A stretch of 64,000 bases of DNA from Pseudomonas vranovensis DSM 16006 (GCF_000425805.1 NZ_AUED01000004.1:341975-405974); one strand, 5' to 3'; positions 51,547 to 60,935 are shown, numbered from the stretch's first letter. Notes: generated from the sequence alone by a model not told the origin. Numbers and translations are program-made.

Positions 51547-52305
51547 TCAGAGGAACATGCCGCCGGACACTTCCAGCCGTTGGCCGGTGATCCAGCCTGC
51601 GCCATCGCTCAGCAACAGGGCGATGGCAGCGCCGATGTCGTCCGGCAGGCCGACCCGTCCCAGGGCGGTGTTGCTGGCGATGAAGTCGTTGACGTCTGAG
51701 TTGTCGCGCACCACGCCACCGCCAAAATCTGTTTCGATGGCTCCGGGTGCGAGGATGTTGACGCGGATCCCGCGCGCGCCCAGCTCCTTGGCCTGATAAC
51801 GGGTCAGTACCTCCATGGCACCCTTCATGACGGCATAGGCGGCGTAGCCAGGGAGAGCGAAGCGAGTCAGCCCAGTGGAGATATTCACGACCCGGCCCTG
51901 GTCGGCAATCAGCGGGAGCAGTTGTTGGGTAAGGAAGAACGGGCCTTTTAGCTGGATATTGCACAGCTGGTCGAACTGCGTCTCAGTGGTTTCACTAAAG
52001 GGAGCGTTGATGCCGATGCCGGCATTGTTCACCAGAAAATCCAGCTGCTCGCGGCCGAAGGCCGATTCGAGGGTGTGGCGCAGCTGTTCGACAAATACGG
52101 CAAAGCTTGCACTGTTGCTGACGTCCAGTTGCAGCATGGCGGCGCGAACGCCCTGTTGCTCCAGAGTCTGGACCAGTTCCTGGGCTTCCTGCGCCTTGCT
52201 GTGGTAGGTGCCGATGATATCGATACCCTGGGCGGCCAGGTGTACTGCGGTGTTTTTACCCAGTCCCCGGCTGGCACCGGTAATCAATGCGATTTTGCGC
52301 GTCAT
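51547..52305 (-). CDS. Classical short-chain dehydrogenase/reductase
   Basis: 252 residues. NAD(P) loop TGASRGLGKN (9-18), NNAGIG motif, catalytic Ser in NISTGLTRFALPGYAAY and the YxxxK pair in YAVMKG, with the C-terminal SGGMFL. This is the FabG-like fold, but substrate and cofactor preference are unknown. The ATG at 52305 begins the conserved MTRKIALITGASRG; upstream in-frame codons are implausible. It is divergent from a LysR regulator 123 bases away, which probably controls it. Confidence 0.93.
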   Translation of the reverse strand: MTRKIALITGASRGLGKNTAVHLAAQGIDIIGTYHSKAQEAQELVQTLEQQGVRAAMLQLDVSNSASFAVFVEQLRHTLESAFGREQLDFLVNNAGIGINAPFSETTETQFDQLCNIQLKGPFFLTQQLLPLIADQGRVVNISTGLTRFALPGYAAYAVMKGAMEVLTRYQAKELGARGIRVNILAPGAIETDFGGGVVRDNSDVNDFIASNTALGRVGLPDDIGAAIALLLSDGAGWITGQRLEVSGGMFL

Positions 52306-52428
52306 GTTCTGTAACCTCGCAGCGGTATAGGAAGAAGTCGAGGAAAGTCTATTGGTCGCTCGGGTGCAGATAAATCCGCAGATTTCGGAAATACTGATCG
52401 GCATCAGCGAACAATCGAGCCTGCGGCC

Positions 52429-53346
52429 ATGAACAAGTTGGAGTTGCTGCGAACCTTTGTCCGGGTCAGTGAGCTGTCGAGCTTCACGCTGGCCGGAGAG
52501 AACCTGGGGTTGCCGCGTTCAACGGTTTCGGAACAGATCCGAGCCCTTGAAACACTGCTCGGTACGCGCTTGCTCAACCGCACCACGCGGCGGGTGCAGG
52601 CGACCCAGGACGGCCTGCGCCTGTACGAGCGTAGCAAAGACCTGTTGTCGCGCATGGACGAGATCGAGGGGCTTTTCCATAGCGACACAGCAACGCTCAC
52701 CGGGCGTTTGCGGGTCGACCTGCCGACGTTGATGGCACGGCGCATCGTGCTGCCCAACTTGCCGATATTCATGTCGCGTCATCCGGGGGTGGCGCTTGAG
52801 ATCAGTTGCACGGATCGACAGGTCGACTTGTTGCGCGAAGGGTTCGACTGCGTACTGCGCATCGGTACCTTGAGTGACCTTGACCTGATTGCCCGGCCCT
52901 TGGGCAGCCTGGCGCAGATCAACTGTGCAAGCCCGGGTTACCTGCAACGTCATGGCACGCCGACCTGCCTGGCCGACCTGCATCGGCACCAGTTGATCCA
53001 TTACGTGAGGAACCTTGGCAGCCGCAGTGCAGGCTTCGAATACCTGCAGTCGGGCACCCTGCAGGTTCAACCCATGGCCGGAGCGATTGCTGTCAACAGC
53101 ACAGAGGCCTACGAGAGCGCCTGCCTTGCCGGGCTCGGACTGATCCAGGCCCCGGCGGCAGGGTTGCAGGGTTATCTGGAACGGGGTGAGCTGGTGGCAC
53201 TGCTGGCGGATTATGTTGCGCCATCTTTGCCGGTGTCGTTGCTGTTTGCCCGGCAACAACACGTGTCGCCCCGGCTGCGCGCGTTTATGGATTGGCTGGC
53301 AGCTTTGCTTGAGCCTCGACTCGATCCAGTGGCAAGCGGAAGCTGA
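52429..53346 (+). CDS. LysR-family transcriptional regulator
   Basis: 305 residues. N-terminal helix-turn-helix in FVRVSELSSFTLAGENLGL and STVSEQIRALETLLG, then the effector-binding domain beginning LTGRLRVDLPTLMARRIVLP. It is of the CrgA-like group, whose targets are often a divergently transcribed oxidoreductase; here the SDR gene at 52305. Its last 62 bases overlap the 3' end of the converging histidine kinase gene. Confidence 0.93.
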   Translation: MNKLELLRTFVRVSELSSFTLAGENLGLPRSTVSEQIRALETLLGTRLLNRTTRRVQATQDGLRLYERSKDLLSRMDEIEGLFHSDTATLTGRLRVDLPTLMARRIVLPNLPIFMSRHPGVALEISCTDRQVDLLREGFDCVLRIGTLSDLDLIARPLGSLAQINCASPGYLQRHGTPTCLADLHRHQLIHYVRNLGSRSAGFEYLQSGTLQVQPMAGAIAVNSTEAYESACLAGLGLIQAPAAGLQGYLERGELVALLADYVAPSLPVSLLFARQQHVSPRLRAFMDWLAALLEPRLDPVASGS

Positions 53347-54499
53347 AGAGGGTTCCGGCCTCCTGGCTTGAGATCACTTCCATGCGCCCACCATGAGCCA
53401 GGGCGATCTGGTTGGCAATGTACAGGCCCAGGCCCAGGCCGGTTTGGGGGGTATCGCTGATCGGACGGGAGAAGGGTTGGAACAGTTGCCCCAACACAGG
53501 GGCAGCAATAGGCTTGCCGAAGTTGTGTACGCCGAGCACGAATACCCGATCACGCACCTGTGCACTGATGTCCACCGGTTGCGTCGCGTCGCCGTGGGTC
53601 AGAGCATTGGCAAGCAGGTTGGAAAGCAGTTGGGAGACCCGTTCACGATCGCAATCTATGCCGTCGAGATCACCGATGTGCTGGATTATCTGCCGATGCG
53701 GGTGAACCCTCTGCAACTCCGAGGTGACATGCTGGAGTGCATCCGCCAGGTCCGGGCAGGGCTTGATAGCGACCACAATGCCATTGCCCAGGCGTCCGCG
53801 GGCAAAGTCCAGTACGTCGCGAACCAACTGTGTGGCGCGACGACCGCAGGTGAGGATGTGCTGGGCAATGGCCCGGCTCTTTTCTTCTTCCAGGCGCTGG
53901 GTCAACAGCTCCGCCCCGGCGGTGATGGCGAACAGCGGGTTGCGCAGGTCGTGGCCCAGCACCGCGATAAACTGTTCGCGGACTTCAGCCGTCGCGCGCT
54001 CCTTCTGCAGGGCCTCTTCGGTCTTCTGAGTGTTTTCTTCACTTTCGATCTGAATCGACAGCAACCGTGCAAAAGACTCCATCATCGGCTGGATGGCGCT
54101 GCCCTTGAGGGCTGCAGGCAATGGGTCAAGGGCGCAGATGGTGCCGAAGAAACTGCCGTCGGCGCGGAACACAGGTACCGAGATGTAGCTCTCGAATTTG
54201 TAGATGCGAGGTGTGTGATGATTGCAATAGAGCTCGTCCTCGCTGGCCTTGTCGATCACGATGGTCTGGTGACTGCTGCGTATTTCGTGGCATAGCGTGG
54301 TAGTCAGGTCCAGCTCGCCGCCAACCTTCAGGCCAAACTCCAGGGTGTCGAGGACTGCGCAGGCGGTCCAGCGGGTTTCTGTAACCCGGGCCACTGCAGC
54401 AAAGCGTAACCCGGTGGTTTCGCAAATCACCTGCAAGATGGCGGGTACGGCATTGATACGACCAATGGTGGCGATATCGGAAGTGACGGCAGTGCTCAT
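53285..54499 (-). CDS. Orphan GAF sensor histidine kinase
   Basis: 404 residues, no membrane segment. The N-terminal GAF domain occupies about 17-150 (ILQVICETTGLRFAAVARVT; YISVPVFRADGSFFGTICAL). The dimerisation/phosphoacceptor helix has His183 in AVLGHDLRNPLF. The ATPase domain has N-box LLSNLLANALTHG and G-box TGLGLGLYIANQIA. No response-regulator gene is adjacent, so the partner is elsewhere. GAF domains of this type bind small ligands, haem or bilins; the ligand is unknown. It overlaps the LysR gene tail by 62 bases. Confidence 0.92.
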   Translation of the reverse strand: MSTAVTSDIATIGRINAVPAILQVICETTGLRFAAVARVTETRWTACAVLDTLEFGLKVGGELDLTTTLCHEIRSSHQTIVIDKASEDELYCNHHTPRIYKFESYISVPVFRADGSFFGTICALDPLPAALKGSAIQPMMESFARLLSIQIESEENTQKTEEALQKERATAEVREQFIAVLGHDLRNPLFAITAGAELLTQRLEEEKSRAIAQHILTCGRRATQLVRDVLDFARGRLGNGIVVAIKPCPDLADALQHVTSELQRVHPHRQIIQHIGDLDGIDCDRERVSQLLSNLLANALTHGDATQPVDISAQVRDRVFVLGVHNFGKPIAAPVLGQLFQPFSRPISDTPQTGLGLGLYIANQIALAHGGRMEVISSQEAGTLFSFRLPLDRVEAQAKLPANP

Positions 54500-54697
54500 G
54501 AATCATCCACGGTGCAATAACAGGGTGTGGATTGAGTCTAGCGATCAACCCCGTATCGGGTGAAAAATCCGTAACCGTAGCGGAACAATTTCCATTACCC
54601 TTGGCCTTCGAGTCGCTCCGCTAGAGAGCTACCCTCCCGCCCTGCGTGCCAATCCCTTTCGCCCCGCATCCTTGTGGATGCAAAAGTGAGGTTTGAC

Positions 54698-55021
54698 ATG
54701 CATATCACATCCCAGGACATCTGCACCGCTGCCGACCAGCTCAAGGGTTTCGTCGGATTTCACCGCAAGCTTGGCAAGCACATTGTGCGCTTCAGCGAAG
54801 ACGCCTTCGGCATGGACGTCGCCGATGACAGCATCACCCCCAGCAGCGAATTTGTCTGGCAGACCGGAAACGGCGACGTCATGACCTTGAGCCGAGCGCT
54901 CATCGAGATCCTCCTGGCGCAGAATGTCGATGAGCGTCTGAACATTAGTGAACCCCTGCGGGTGTACCTGCGCCGGAGCGACTTGCCGGAGATTGCCGCG
55001 CAGCGACAACTGCGGGCCTAA
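54698..55021 (+). CDS. DUF2025 family protein
   Basis: 107 residues: MHITSQDICTAADQLKGFVG, then HRKLGKHIVRFSEDAFGMDV. Matches the Pseudomonas DUF2025 family (PA1123-like), small soluble proteins of unknown function. The ATG at 54698 has GAGG 8 bases ahead and begins the family start; an upstream in-frame ATG adds 8 residues without support. It converges on the amidase gene. Confidence 0.9.
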   Translation: MHITSQDICTAADQLKGFVGFHRKLGKHIVRFSEDAFGMDVADDSITPSSEFVWQTGNGDVMTLSRALIEILLAQNVDERLNISEPLRVYLRRSDLPEIAAQRQLRA

Positions 55022-55029
55022 GGGCTGTT

Positions 55030-56466
55030 CTAGGTCGCCCACACTGCTGGGCGCCTCGCGGCCCAGGGCAGTACCTGCTCCAGTTGACCGGCCAGGCTCA
55101 ACAGCAGCTCTTCACCGGCTGCGCCAGCGCTGAACTGCATGCCGATCGGCAAACCGCTGGCCGGGTCCTGGAACAGCGGCACCGACATAGACGCTGTGCC
55201 GCAAATGTTGGCCAAGGCAGTGAAGGGCGAGTGGTCGAACACCCGGTGCATCCAGCCGAGGCCGTCAAGTTGTTCCTGCCCGGCGTTGTAGGCGCCGATC
55301 ATGGGGGGGAAATCGGCAAGGCTGGGGCTGAGCAGCATGTCAAAGCGCTGGTAGAAGCCGGCCATGTTTCGGCTGACATGGTTGCGTTGGTCCATGGCAA
55401 CCAACAGATCTGTGGCGCGCAAGGCTTTGCCGTATTCATGCACGGCCAGGGTGGCGGGCTCCAGCCAGTTGCAGTTGAGCGGGCGACCGGTTTCGCTGCT
55501 CAGCGCTTCGAGCCAGGCCGCGGTATTGCTGGCCCAGAAGCAGGCATTCATCTTCACGAACGCATCCCAACCCACTCCCATGTCTGGCTCGATCAGCTCG
55601 CAGTGATGGCCCAGCCCCTCCAGGGTTGCAATCAAGGTGTCCAGGGCCAGAAGCATTGCGTCGTTGCTGCGCTTGCCATTGAGCGGGTGCTGTTGCACGG
55701 CGATGCGCAACGACTGGGGCGCCTGGGCAACAGCGCTCAAGTAGTGACCGGAGGAGGAAGGGAGCGGGACGGGATCACCGGGCTCGTTCCCGGCCATGCA
55801 GTCGAGCAGCAGCGCGCTGTCACGCACCGAGCGGCTGAGTACACCTTGGACGGCCAGACCATTCCACGCCTCATCCAGATAAGGCCCCATGGAGATCAGG
55901 CCTCGGCTGGGCTTGAGGCCAAACAAGCCACAGGCCGCCGCCGGAACCCGGATCGAACCGCCACCGTCGGTGGCGTGTGCCGCCGCGACCATGCCGCTGG
56001 CGACTGCCGCCGCCGAGCCGCCGCTGGAGCCACCAGCGCTGCGGCTCAAGTCCCAGGGGTTGCGGGTCGGGCCGCAAAGTAGTGACTCGGTGGTGGTGCT
56101 GATTGCCAGCTCCGGCGTTGTCGTACGGCCCAGGGTGACCAGGCCTGCGCGGCGAAAGCGCTGCATCAGAAAGGAGTCCGCTTCGCTGTACGTGCCTTGG
56201 GCCAGACGGCTGCCGAACTCATGGGGCCGCCCTTGCATGCTGATGGCCAGGTCCTTTATCAGGAAGGGAACGCCATGCAGTGATCCGTCGCTGCGAGCGG
56301 GGAGGGGTTCATCCTGCCAGTGCTCGGCGAGGGCATTGACTCTGGGCTCGACCGCCTCGATTGCCTGGTGCGCCGCCTGGATGACTTCATTGCTGCTGAC
56401 GTGGCCCCGGGCAATCAGGTCAGCCAGGCCAATGGCATCGTATTGCACGTACTCAGAAACCTTCAT
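55030..56466 (-). CDS. Amidase-signature hydrolase
   Basis: 478 residues of the Ser-cisSer-Lys amidase family. K71 is in FLIKDLA, the cis-Ser is near 147 in AGGSSGGSAAAVASG, and the nucleophile is Ser171 in DGGGSIRVPAA. No GatA-type operon is present, so it is a stand-alone amidase (6-aminohexanoate-cyclic-dimer-hydrolase-like or similar) hydrolysing unknown amides. It is divergent from a TetR regulator, with three phased palindromes between them, so it is very likely TetR-controlled and substrate-induced. Confidence 0.92.
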   Translation of the reverse strand: MKVSEYVQYDAIGLADLIARGHVSSNEVIQAAHQAIEAVEPRVNALAEHWQDEPLPARSDGSLHGVPFLIKDLAISMQGRPHEFGSRLAQGTYSEADSFLMQRFRRAGLVTLGRTTTPELAISTTTESLLCGPTRNPWDLSRSAGGSSGGSAAAVASGMVAAAHATDGGGSIRVPAAACGLFGLKPSRGLISMGPYLDEAWNGLAVQGVLSRSVRDSALLLDCMAGNEPGDPVPLPSSSGHYLSAVAQAPQSLRIAVQQHPLNGKRSNDAMLLALDTLIATLEGLGHHCELIEPDMGVGWDAFVKMNACFWASNTAAWLEALSSETGRPLNCNWLEPATLAVHEYGKALRATDLLVAMDQRNHVSRNMAGFYQRFDMLLSPSLADFPPMIGAYNAGQEQLDGLGWMHRVFDHSPFTALANICGTASMSVPLFQDPASGLPIGMQFSAGAAGEELLLSLAGQLEQVLPWAARRPAVWAT

Positions 56467-56501
56467 CCTGGACTCCCGCTACTGTGACGGTTGACGATAG
56501 A

Positions 56502-56555
56502 ATACCGATGGGTATCGAAAGATACTAATGGGTATAGAGTGATACCGATTGGTAT
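56502..56555. promoter_or_regulatory. Three phased operators between amidase and tetR-type gene
   Basis: ATACCGATGGGTAT (56502), ATACTAATGGGTAT (56522) and ATACCGATTGGTAT (56542): three copies of ATACC-N4-GGTAT spaced exactly 20 bases, two helical turns. They cover the divergent promoter region and are the obvious binding sites of the TetR-family regulator. Confidence 0.85.
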
Positions 56556-56578
56556 CGCAGTCAACCGGGAGCCTGTCC

Positions 56579-57160
56579 ATGCGTTCGCAACGAATCGCCC
56601 GTCTGCCACCTCGCGAGCGTGTCCTCGACGCCGCCCACGAGCTGTTTTTCAATGAGGGCATCAGCCGCGTCACGGTCGATGCCATTGCCGCCAAGGCTGA
56701 AACCACCAAGATGACCGTGTACCGGCACTTTGAATCCAAGGATGTTCTGGTGCTGGCCTGGTTGCAGTTGCTGATGGAGGAGTACGACAGTGTTTGGGCA
56801 GATCTGGCCGAGCGCTTTGCCGGGCAGCCGGCGCTTCAGATTCTGGGCTTTGCCGAGTTTCTGGTGCAGGAACCGGTACTGTCGTCGCACCGCGGCTGCG
56901 CCTATACCAACACCCTGGCGGAGCTGCCGATTTGCGACAGCCCGGCTCGGACATTGATCGAAGCACACAAGCGTCGGCAAGCGGCGCGGTTGATTCGCCT
57001 GTGTGAAGAAAGTGGTCTGGAGGCGCCGCAACTGGCGGCCTTTGAACTGACCTTGCTGCTGGAGGGCGTACAGATCGTCGCGCAGAACAAGGGCTTTGAC
57101 GATGTTGCCGGCAACCTGTTGATCCTGGTACGCAAGCGCCTGGGGCTGGTGGCGAGCTAG
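56579..57160 (+). CDS. TetR/AcrR-family transcriptional regulator
   Basis: 193 residues. Helix-turn-helix in VLDAAHELFFNEGISRVTVD and IAAKAETTKMTVYRHFESKD (about 16-55). The C-terminal ligand domain includes FAEFLVQEP and a CAYTNTLAELP segment. The ATG at 56579 has GGGAG 9 bases ahead. It lies 24 bases after the last of three operator palindromes and is divergent from the amidase, so it is expected to repress both genes until the amide substrate or its product binds. Its stop overlaps that of the converging GGDEF-EAL gene by 4 bases. Confidence 0.94.
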   Translation: MRSQRIARLPPRERVLDAAHELFFNEGISRVTVDAIAAKAETTKMTVYRHFESKDVLVLAWLQLLMEEYDSVWADLAERFAGQPALQILGFAEFLVQEPVLSSHRGCAYTNTLAELPICDSPARTLIEAHKRRQAARLIRLCEESGLEAPQLAAFELTLLLEGVQIVAQNKGFDDVAGNLLILVRKRLGLVAS

Positions 57161-59739
57161 GAGGCGCCGGAGCGGCTGCTGTTGTGGTTGAGCAGCAGTT
57201 GCTCGAAGGCCAGTTTGTCGACCGGCTTGCTCAGGTAGTAGCCCTGGACCTCATGGCACTTTTCCTTGCCCAGGGCCTCGAGTTGCTGCTCGGTTTCCAC
57301 GCCTTCGGCGGTGACCGTCAGGCCCATGGCCTTGCCCAGGTTGATGATGGCCTGGACCACGGCGCGGTCATTGCTTTCAGTACTCAGGCCCGCGATGAAG
57401 CGCTTGTCGATCTTGATGCTGTCGAAGGGATAGGTGCGCAGGTAGCCCAGCGAAGAATAGCCGGTACCGAAGTCATCCATGTTCAGGCGCACGCCCAGTT
57501 CCTTGAGCGCCGTCATGGTGCCCAGGGCGCCCTCGATATCGTTGAGCATGACGTTCTCAGTGATCTCCAGCTCCAGGCGCTGCGCCGGGAAGCCGGTTTC
57601 GACGAGGATGGTGTAGACGTCATTGACCACATCGCTGCGGGAGAACTGCGCCGGCGAGAGGTTGACCGACACCAGTAGATGATTTGGCCAGTTGCGTGCT
57701 GTTTCGCAGGCTTCGCGCAGCACCCAGCGGCCCAGCGGCACAATGAGGTCGGTCTGTTCGGCCAGTGGAATGAACGTGTCCGGGCCCAGTAGTCCCTCAA
57801 TGGGATGCTGCCAGCGTACCAAGGCTTCGACCGAGACGATTTCCAGCGTCTCCAGACGATAGCGTGGCTGAAAGTGCAGGACGAGTTCATTGTTCTTGAG
57901 TGCCTTGCGCAAGTCGTTTTCCAGTTGTCGACGGTACTGGATTTGTTCGTTCATCTCCGGTGAGAAATAGCGCCAGGTGTTCTTGCCATCGGCCTTGGCC
58001 TGGTACAAAGCAATATCGGCGCAGCGTATCAGTTCATCGGCGTCGAAGCCTTGCAAGCGAGTCTGGGCGACGCCAAGGCTTGCACCGATATGCAGGGCCT
58101 GTTCCTCGTAGTGGATTGGCTGGTGCAGGTTGTCGATCATGCGGGCACAGAAACGGTCGATTTCATTGCGGCTGTCCATGCCGTTCATCACCAGGACGAA
58201 TTCGTCGCCACCCAGGCGTGCTACCAGGTCTCCATCGCGGGTCGAATCGCGCAGACGCACGGCAACCTCCAGCAATACGGCGTCCCCGGCGGCATGGCCG
58301 AGCGAGTCGTTGATCGGCTTGAAGCTGTCCAGGTCCAACAGCAACAGCGTCAAGGGTGGGGCTTTCTGGCCCTTGAGCAGCGCCTGTTCCAGAAAGCGCG
58401 AAAGCTTGTTGCGGTTGGCAAGGCCTGTGAGCGCATCGTGCATCGACAAGTGCTGGATACGGGCATGGGCAGCCACCTCATCCGTAATATCGCTGGCGGT
58501 ACCACGAAAGCCGGCCAGTTTGCCGTCGAGCATGATCGAACGCGCCGAGACCCGACAAAAACAGAGCTGTCCATTCTGATCGCGGTAGGCGCAGCGAAGA
58601 TTGGCCATCTGCTGCGGATCAGGTTCAGCCTGGCTATCCAGCCAGAGCGTCAGAGGGGTGGTCTCGCAACTGAGCAACTGATCGATCGGTTGGCCCAGCC
58701 AGTCTTCGGTCTTATAACCAGTCACGGTGACGAAGCGCTGGGAAAGATAGCTCAGGCGCTGGAAACTATCGGTTTCCCAGATCCAGTCCGACGCGGCCTC
58801 GGCCACCGCACGAAAGCGCTGCTCGCTGGCCTCCAGGGCCAGATTGCTCGATTGCAGGCTTTGCAGGGAGCTGTCGATTTCCCGAGCGGTGCGCAATGCA
58901 TAGCGAAAGAAGTAGATCATCAGCAGTCCCAGTACCAGCATTGCCCCCAGCAAGGGGGGCAGCACAGCCCAGAGCAGTTGGTCGCCGGGACGCGGCGTGG
59001 CCCACACCAGGCGGTACCCGGTTTCACCCAGTGCCAGGCTGGATTGATCGTCTGCCAAGGCGCCTGCTTTTTCGATGTGCATGCCACTCAGGCCAGCCCC
59101 GGCGCCGAGATTGTCGAGTTTTTCGGGGGTCAGTTGGTCGACGAACATCATCACCGAGGTGGTGCGCGGATCAATGCTCAGTTGCTCGTCATCGGGGCGA
59201 ATGGCGGCGGCCACCACTACCGCCGGCCAGCCATTGAACAGCACATACTGGGTGGTTTGCTGTCGCTCGGTGGCAACGCTTCGCGCCTGGGCAATGATGG
59301 GGGCCAATGGTTCTTCTATATAGGTGCTGGCGGGGGCATGACGGAGCTGGCCCTTGAGCAAGGCGTACTTGGTGTGTTGGTCATCGACCACAAACACCCC
59401 TTCAAATCCGCTGGCGGTGTACAGCGAGTCACCGACGTTCTTCTCTTCATAAGCCCAGGTCAGGTCGGGGGCGCCATTGAGGTGGTCGTAGGCGGCATCC
59501 CATACCGCGTAGCTGGAGAGAAACTGCCGAGACGCTTCAAGCCGTTGTTCGAGCGCCTTGTGTGCATAGAAACTGCTTTTTTCACGTTCGCTGGTGTTCA
59601 ACGAGAGGGCAATGTTGAACAGGGCACCGAGGGCAATCAAGCAGGCCAGGGCAAACAGCACAGCAATACCGGCGATGAGTTTGCGCGTTTGCAGGTGAGG
59701 GGGTGGGCTGGTCGGTGAATCCTCGGCAATCCTGTCCAT
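57157..59739 (-). CDS. CHASE4-PAS-GGDEF-EAL c-di-GMP enzyme
   Basis: 860 residues. Membrane helix about 20-45, periplasmic CHASE4-type domain (about 50-260), second helix about 260-285, PAS domain about 310-440 (WIWETDSFQRLSYLSQRF), then GGDEF and EAL. Catalytic GGDEF is intact in ARLGGDEF with RxxD (RDGD) five residues upstream; EAL is intact in SVEALVRW with DDFGTGYSSLGYL. It may be bifunctional. The periplasmic domain suggests response to an extracellular signal. An AAGGAG site lies 12 bases before the ATG. Confidence 0.93.
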   Translation of the reverse strand: MDRIAEDSPTSPPPHLQTRKLIAGIAVLFALACLIALGALFNIALSLNTSEREKSSFYAHKALEQRLEASRQFLSSYAVWDAAYDHLNGAPDLTWAYEEKNVGDSLYTASGFEGVFVVDDQHTKYALLKGQLRHAPASTYIEEPLAPIIAQARSVATERQQTTQYVLFNGWPAVVVAAAIRPDDEQLSIDPRTTSVMMFVDQLTPEKLDNLGAGAGLSGMHIEKAGALADDQSSLALGETGYRLVWATPRPGDQLLWAVLPPLLGAMLVLGLLMIYFFRYALRTAREIDSSLQSLQSSNLALEASEQRFRAVAEAASDWIWETDSFQRLSYLSQRFVTVTGYKTEDWLGQPIDQLLSCETTPLTLWLDSQAEPDPQQMANLRCAYRDQNGQLCFCRVSARSIMLDGKLAGFRGTASDITDEVAAHARIQHLSMHDALTGLANRNKLSRFLEQALLKGQKAPPLTLLLLDLDSFKPINDSLGHAAGDAVLLEVAVRLRDSTRDGDLVARLGGDEFVLVMNGMDSRNEIDRFCARMIDNLHQPIHYEEQALHIGASLGVAQTRLQGFDADELIRCADIALYQAKADGKNTWRYFSPEMNEQIQYRRQLENDLRKALKNNELVLHFQPRYRLETLEIVSVEALVRWQHPIEGLLGPDTFIPLAEQTDLIVPLGRWVLREACETARNWPNHLLVSVNLSPAQFSRSDVVNDVYTILVETGFPAQRLELEITENVMLNDIEGALGTMTALKELGVRLNMDDFGTGYSSLGYLRTYPFDSIKIDKRFIAGLSTESNDRAVVQAIINLGKAMGLTVTAEGVETEQQLEALGKEKCHEVQGYYLSKPVDKLAFEQLLLNHNSSRSGAS

Positions 59740-59796
59740 ACACGCGCTGCTCCTTGGTGAGTTGCACCCTGGCGGCCGTGCCGCAGGGGCGAACGT

Positions 59797-60873
59797 TCAC
59801 TCAGGATAGGCCAGCTTCAAGGGGGCGAGGTCCAACTGGGCAAAATTGACTTGATCGCGTCCGCTATTTTTCGCCGTGTACAAAGCTTTGTCGGCTTCGT
59901 TCAACCAGGCTTCCGGGGAGATCAGGTTTTCGTGATAGCTGGCAAGGCCGATGCTGAGGCTGATGCGCAGGGCCGGCAATTGCGGATTACGGTAGCTACC
60001 GACGTGTTCGCGCAGACGCTCCATGCTCAGGCGGGCGTGTTCCAGGCTGGTGTCGGGCAGAATCAAGCAGAACTCGTCGCCACCATAGCGACCGGCCAGG
60101 TCATGCTCACGCAGATTGCGCTTGAGTTCGCTGCTGAGTTGGCTCAGCACGCAGTCGCCTACGACATGGCCGTAGGTGTCATTGATGGATTTGAAGTGGT
60201 CGATGTCGATGATCGCGATAACAGCGCCACAGCGCTGTTGCTGGCAGATTTGGAACTTCAGTTGCAACAGGTCTTTCCATGCACCGTGATTGAGCAGGCC
60301 AGTCAGGCTGTCGGTGCGGCTCAGGGCGCTGAGACGGCGCTTGTGCTCGGACAGCTTCATGGCCAGGCGATAACAGACCCAGCCGACCGCCATGGGGTAG
60401 AGGGTCAGCATGGGCAGGCAGGCGTAAACCTGCAGGGAGGTCGCCTGCAGCTCAAGTCCGGCACCGAATAGCGATATAGACAGGCCGGCACCCAGGCACT
60501 GGGCGAGCAACCCCTTGAGAAACAGGCGTTGGCCACCGGCAGCGAAATTGTTCATCGCCATCATCGAGAGGATGGTGACGCTGGGCAGGGGATTGAAGTG
60601 CAGGTTCGCGGCCCAGAATCCCCCCATCAGCGAGTCGGCCAGCAGGTTGCGGTATTCAGCGTGATAGGGAACCGGGGCGCGTCGGGCAAGCTGATACGCC
60701 AGGTGCGGCCAGAGCAGCCCGTTCGCCAGCAACAACCACCAGACCCACTGAGGCTTGTCCAGGGTCGAGATACCGGCCATTACGCCGAGCATGCCGATGC
60801 CCAGGCCGATAATGCGCGGTGGGTATATCCTTCTTACAAATGAAAGGCCCTTGCCGCTGTTGTTATCCATCAT
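59797..60873 (-). CDS. MASE2-GGDEF diguanylate cyclase (AdrA/DgcC-like)
   Basis: 358 residues. The N-terminal MASE2 membrane domain (about 14-175, beginning FVRRIYPPRIIGLGIGMLG) has five or six helices. The cyclase domain has RTDSLTGLLNHGAWKDLL, the active site GRYGGDEF and the RxxD inhibitory site (REHD). Both are complete, so it should make c-di-GMP and be product-inhibited. AdrA-type enzymes promote cellulose or matrix production in enteric bacteria. It lies directly downstream of nothing obvious, but is followed by the CHASE4 enzyme on the same strand 58 bases away, so the two may be co-transcribed. Confidence 0.93.
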   Translation of the reverse strand: MMDNNSGKGLSFVRRIYPPRIIGLGIGMLGVMAGISTLDKPQWVWWLLLANGLLWPHLAYQLARRAPVPYHAEYRNLLADSLMGGFWAANLHFNPLPSVTILSMMAMNNFAAGGQRLFLKGLLAQCLGAGLSISLFGAGLELQATSLQVYACLPMLTLYPMAVGWVCYRLAMKLSEHKRRLSALSRTDSLTGLLNHGAWKDLLQLKFQICQQQRCGAVIAIIDIDHFKSINDTYGHVVGDCVLSQLSSELKRNLREHDLAGRYGGDEFCLILPDTSLEHARLSMERLREHVGSYRNPQLPALRISLSIGLASYHENLISPEAWLNEADKALYTAKNSGRDQVNFAQLDLAPLKLAYPE

Positions 60874-60922
60874 GGTTGCTGGCCTGTCCCGAGACGCCGT
60901 TTATCGCATAGAAGCGGTGAAC

Positions 60923-60935
60923 ATTGTTGAACAAT
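60923..60935. promoter_or_regulatory. Perfect 13-base palindrome ahead of the cyclase and hydrolase genes
   Basis: ATTGTTGAACAAT in the 126-base divergent gap. It is followed by a hairpin AAATGGCCT/AGGCCATTT (60950-60970). Either may be an operator; no binding protein is evident. Confidence 0.4.

Noticed and set aside
58051..59718. A 555-codon open frame antisense to the CHASE4-GGDEF-EAL gene
   Set aside because: It is a shadow of a long GC-rich gene whose own frame carries intact GGDEF and EAL motifs.
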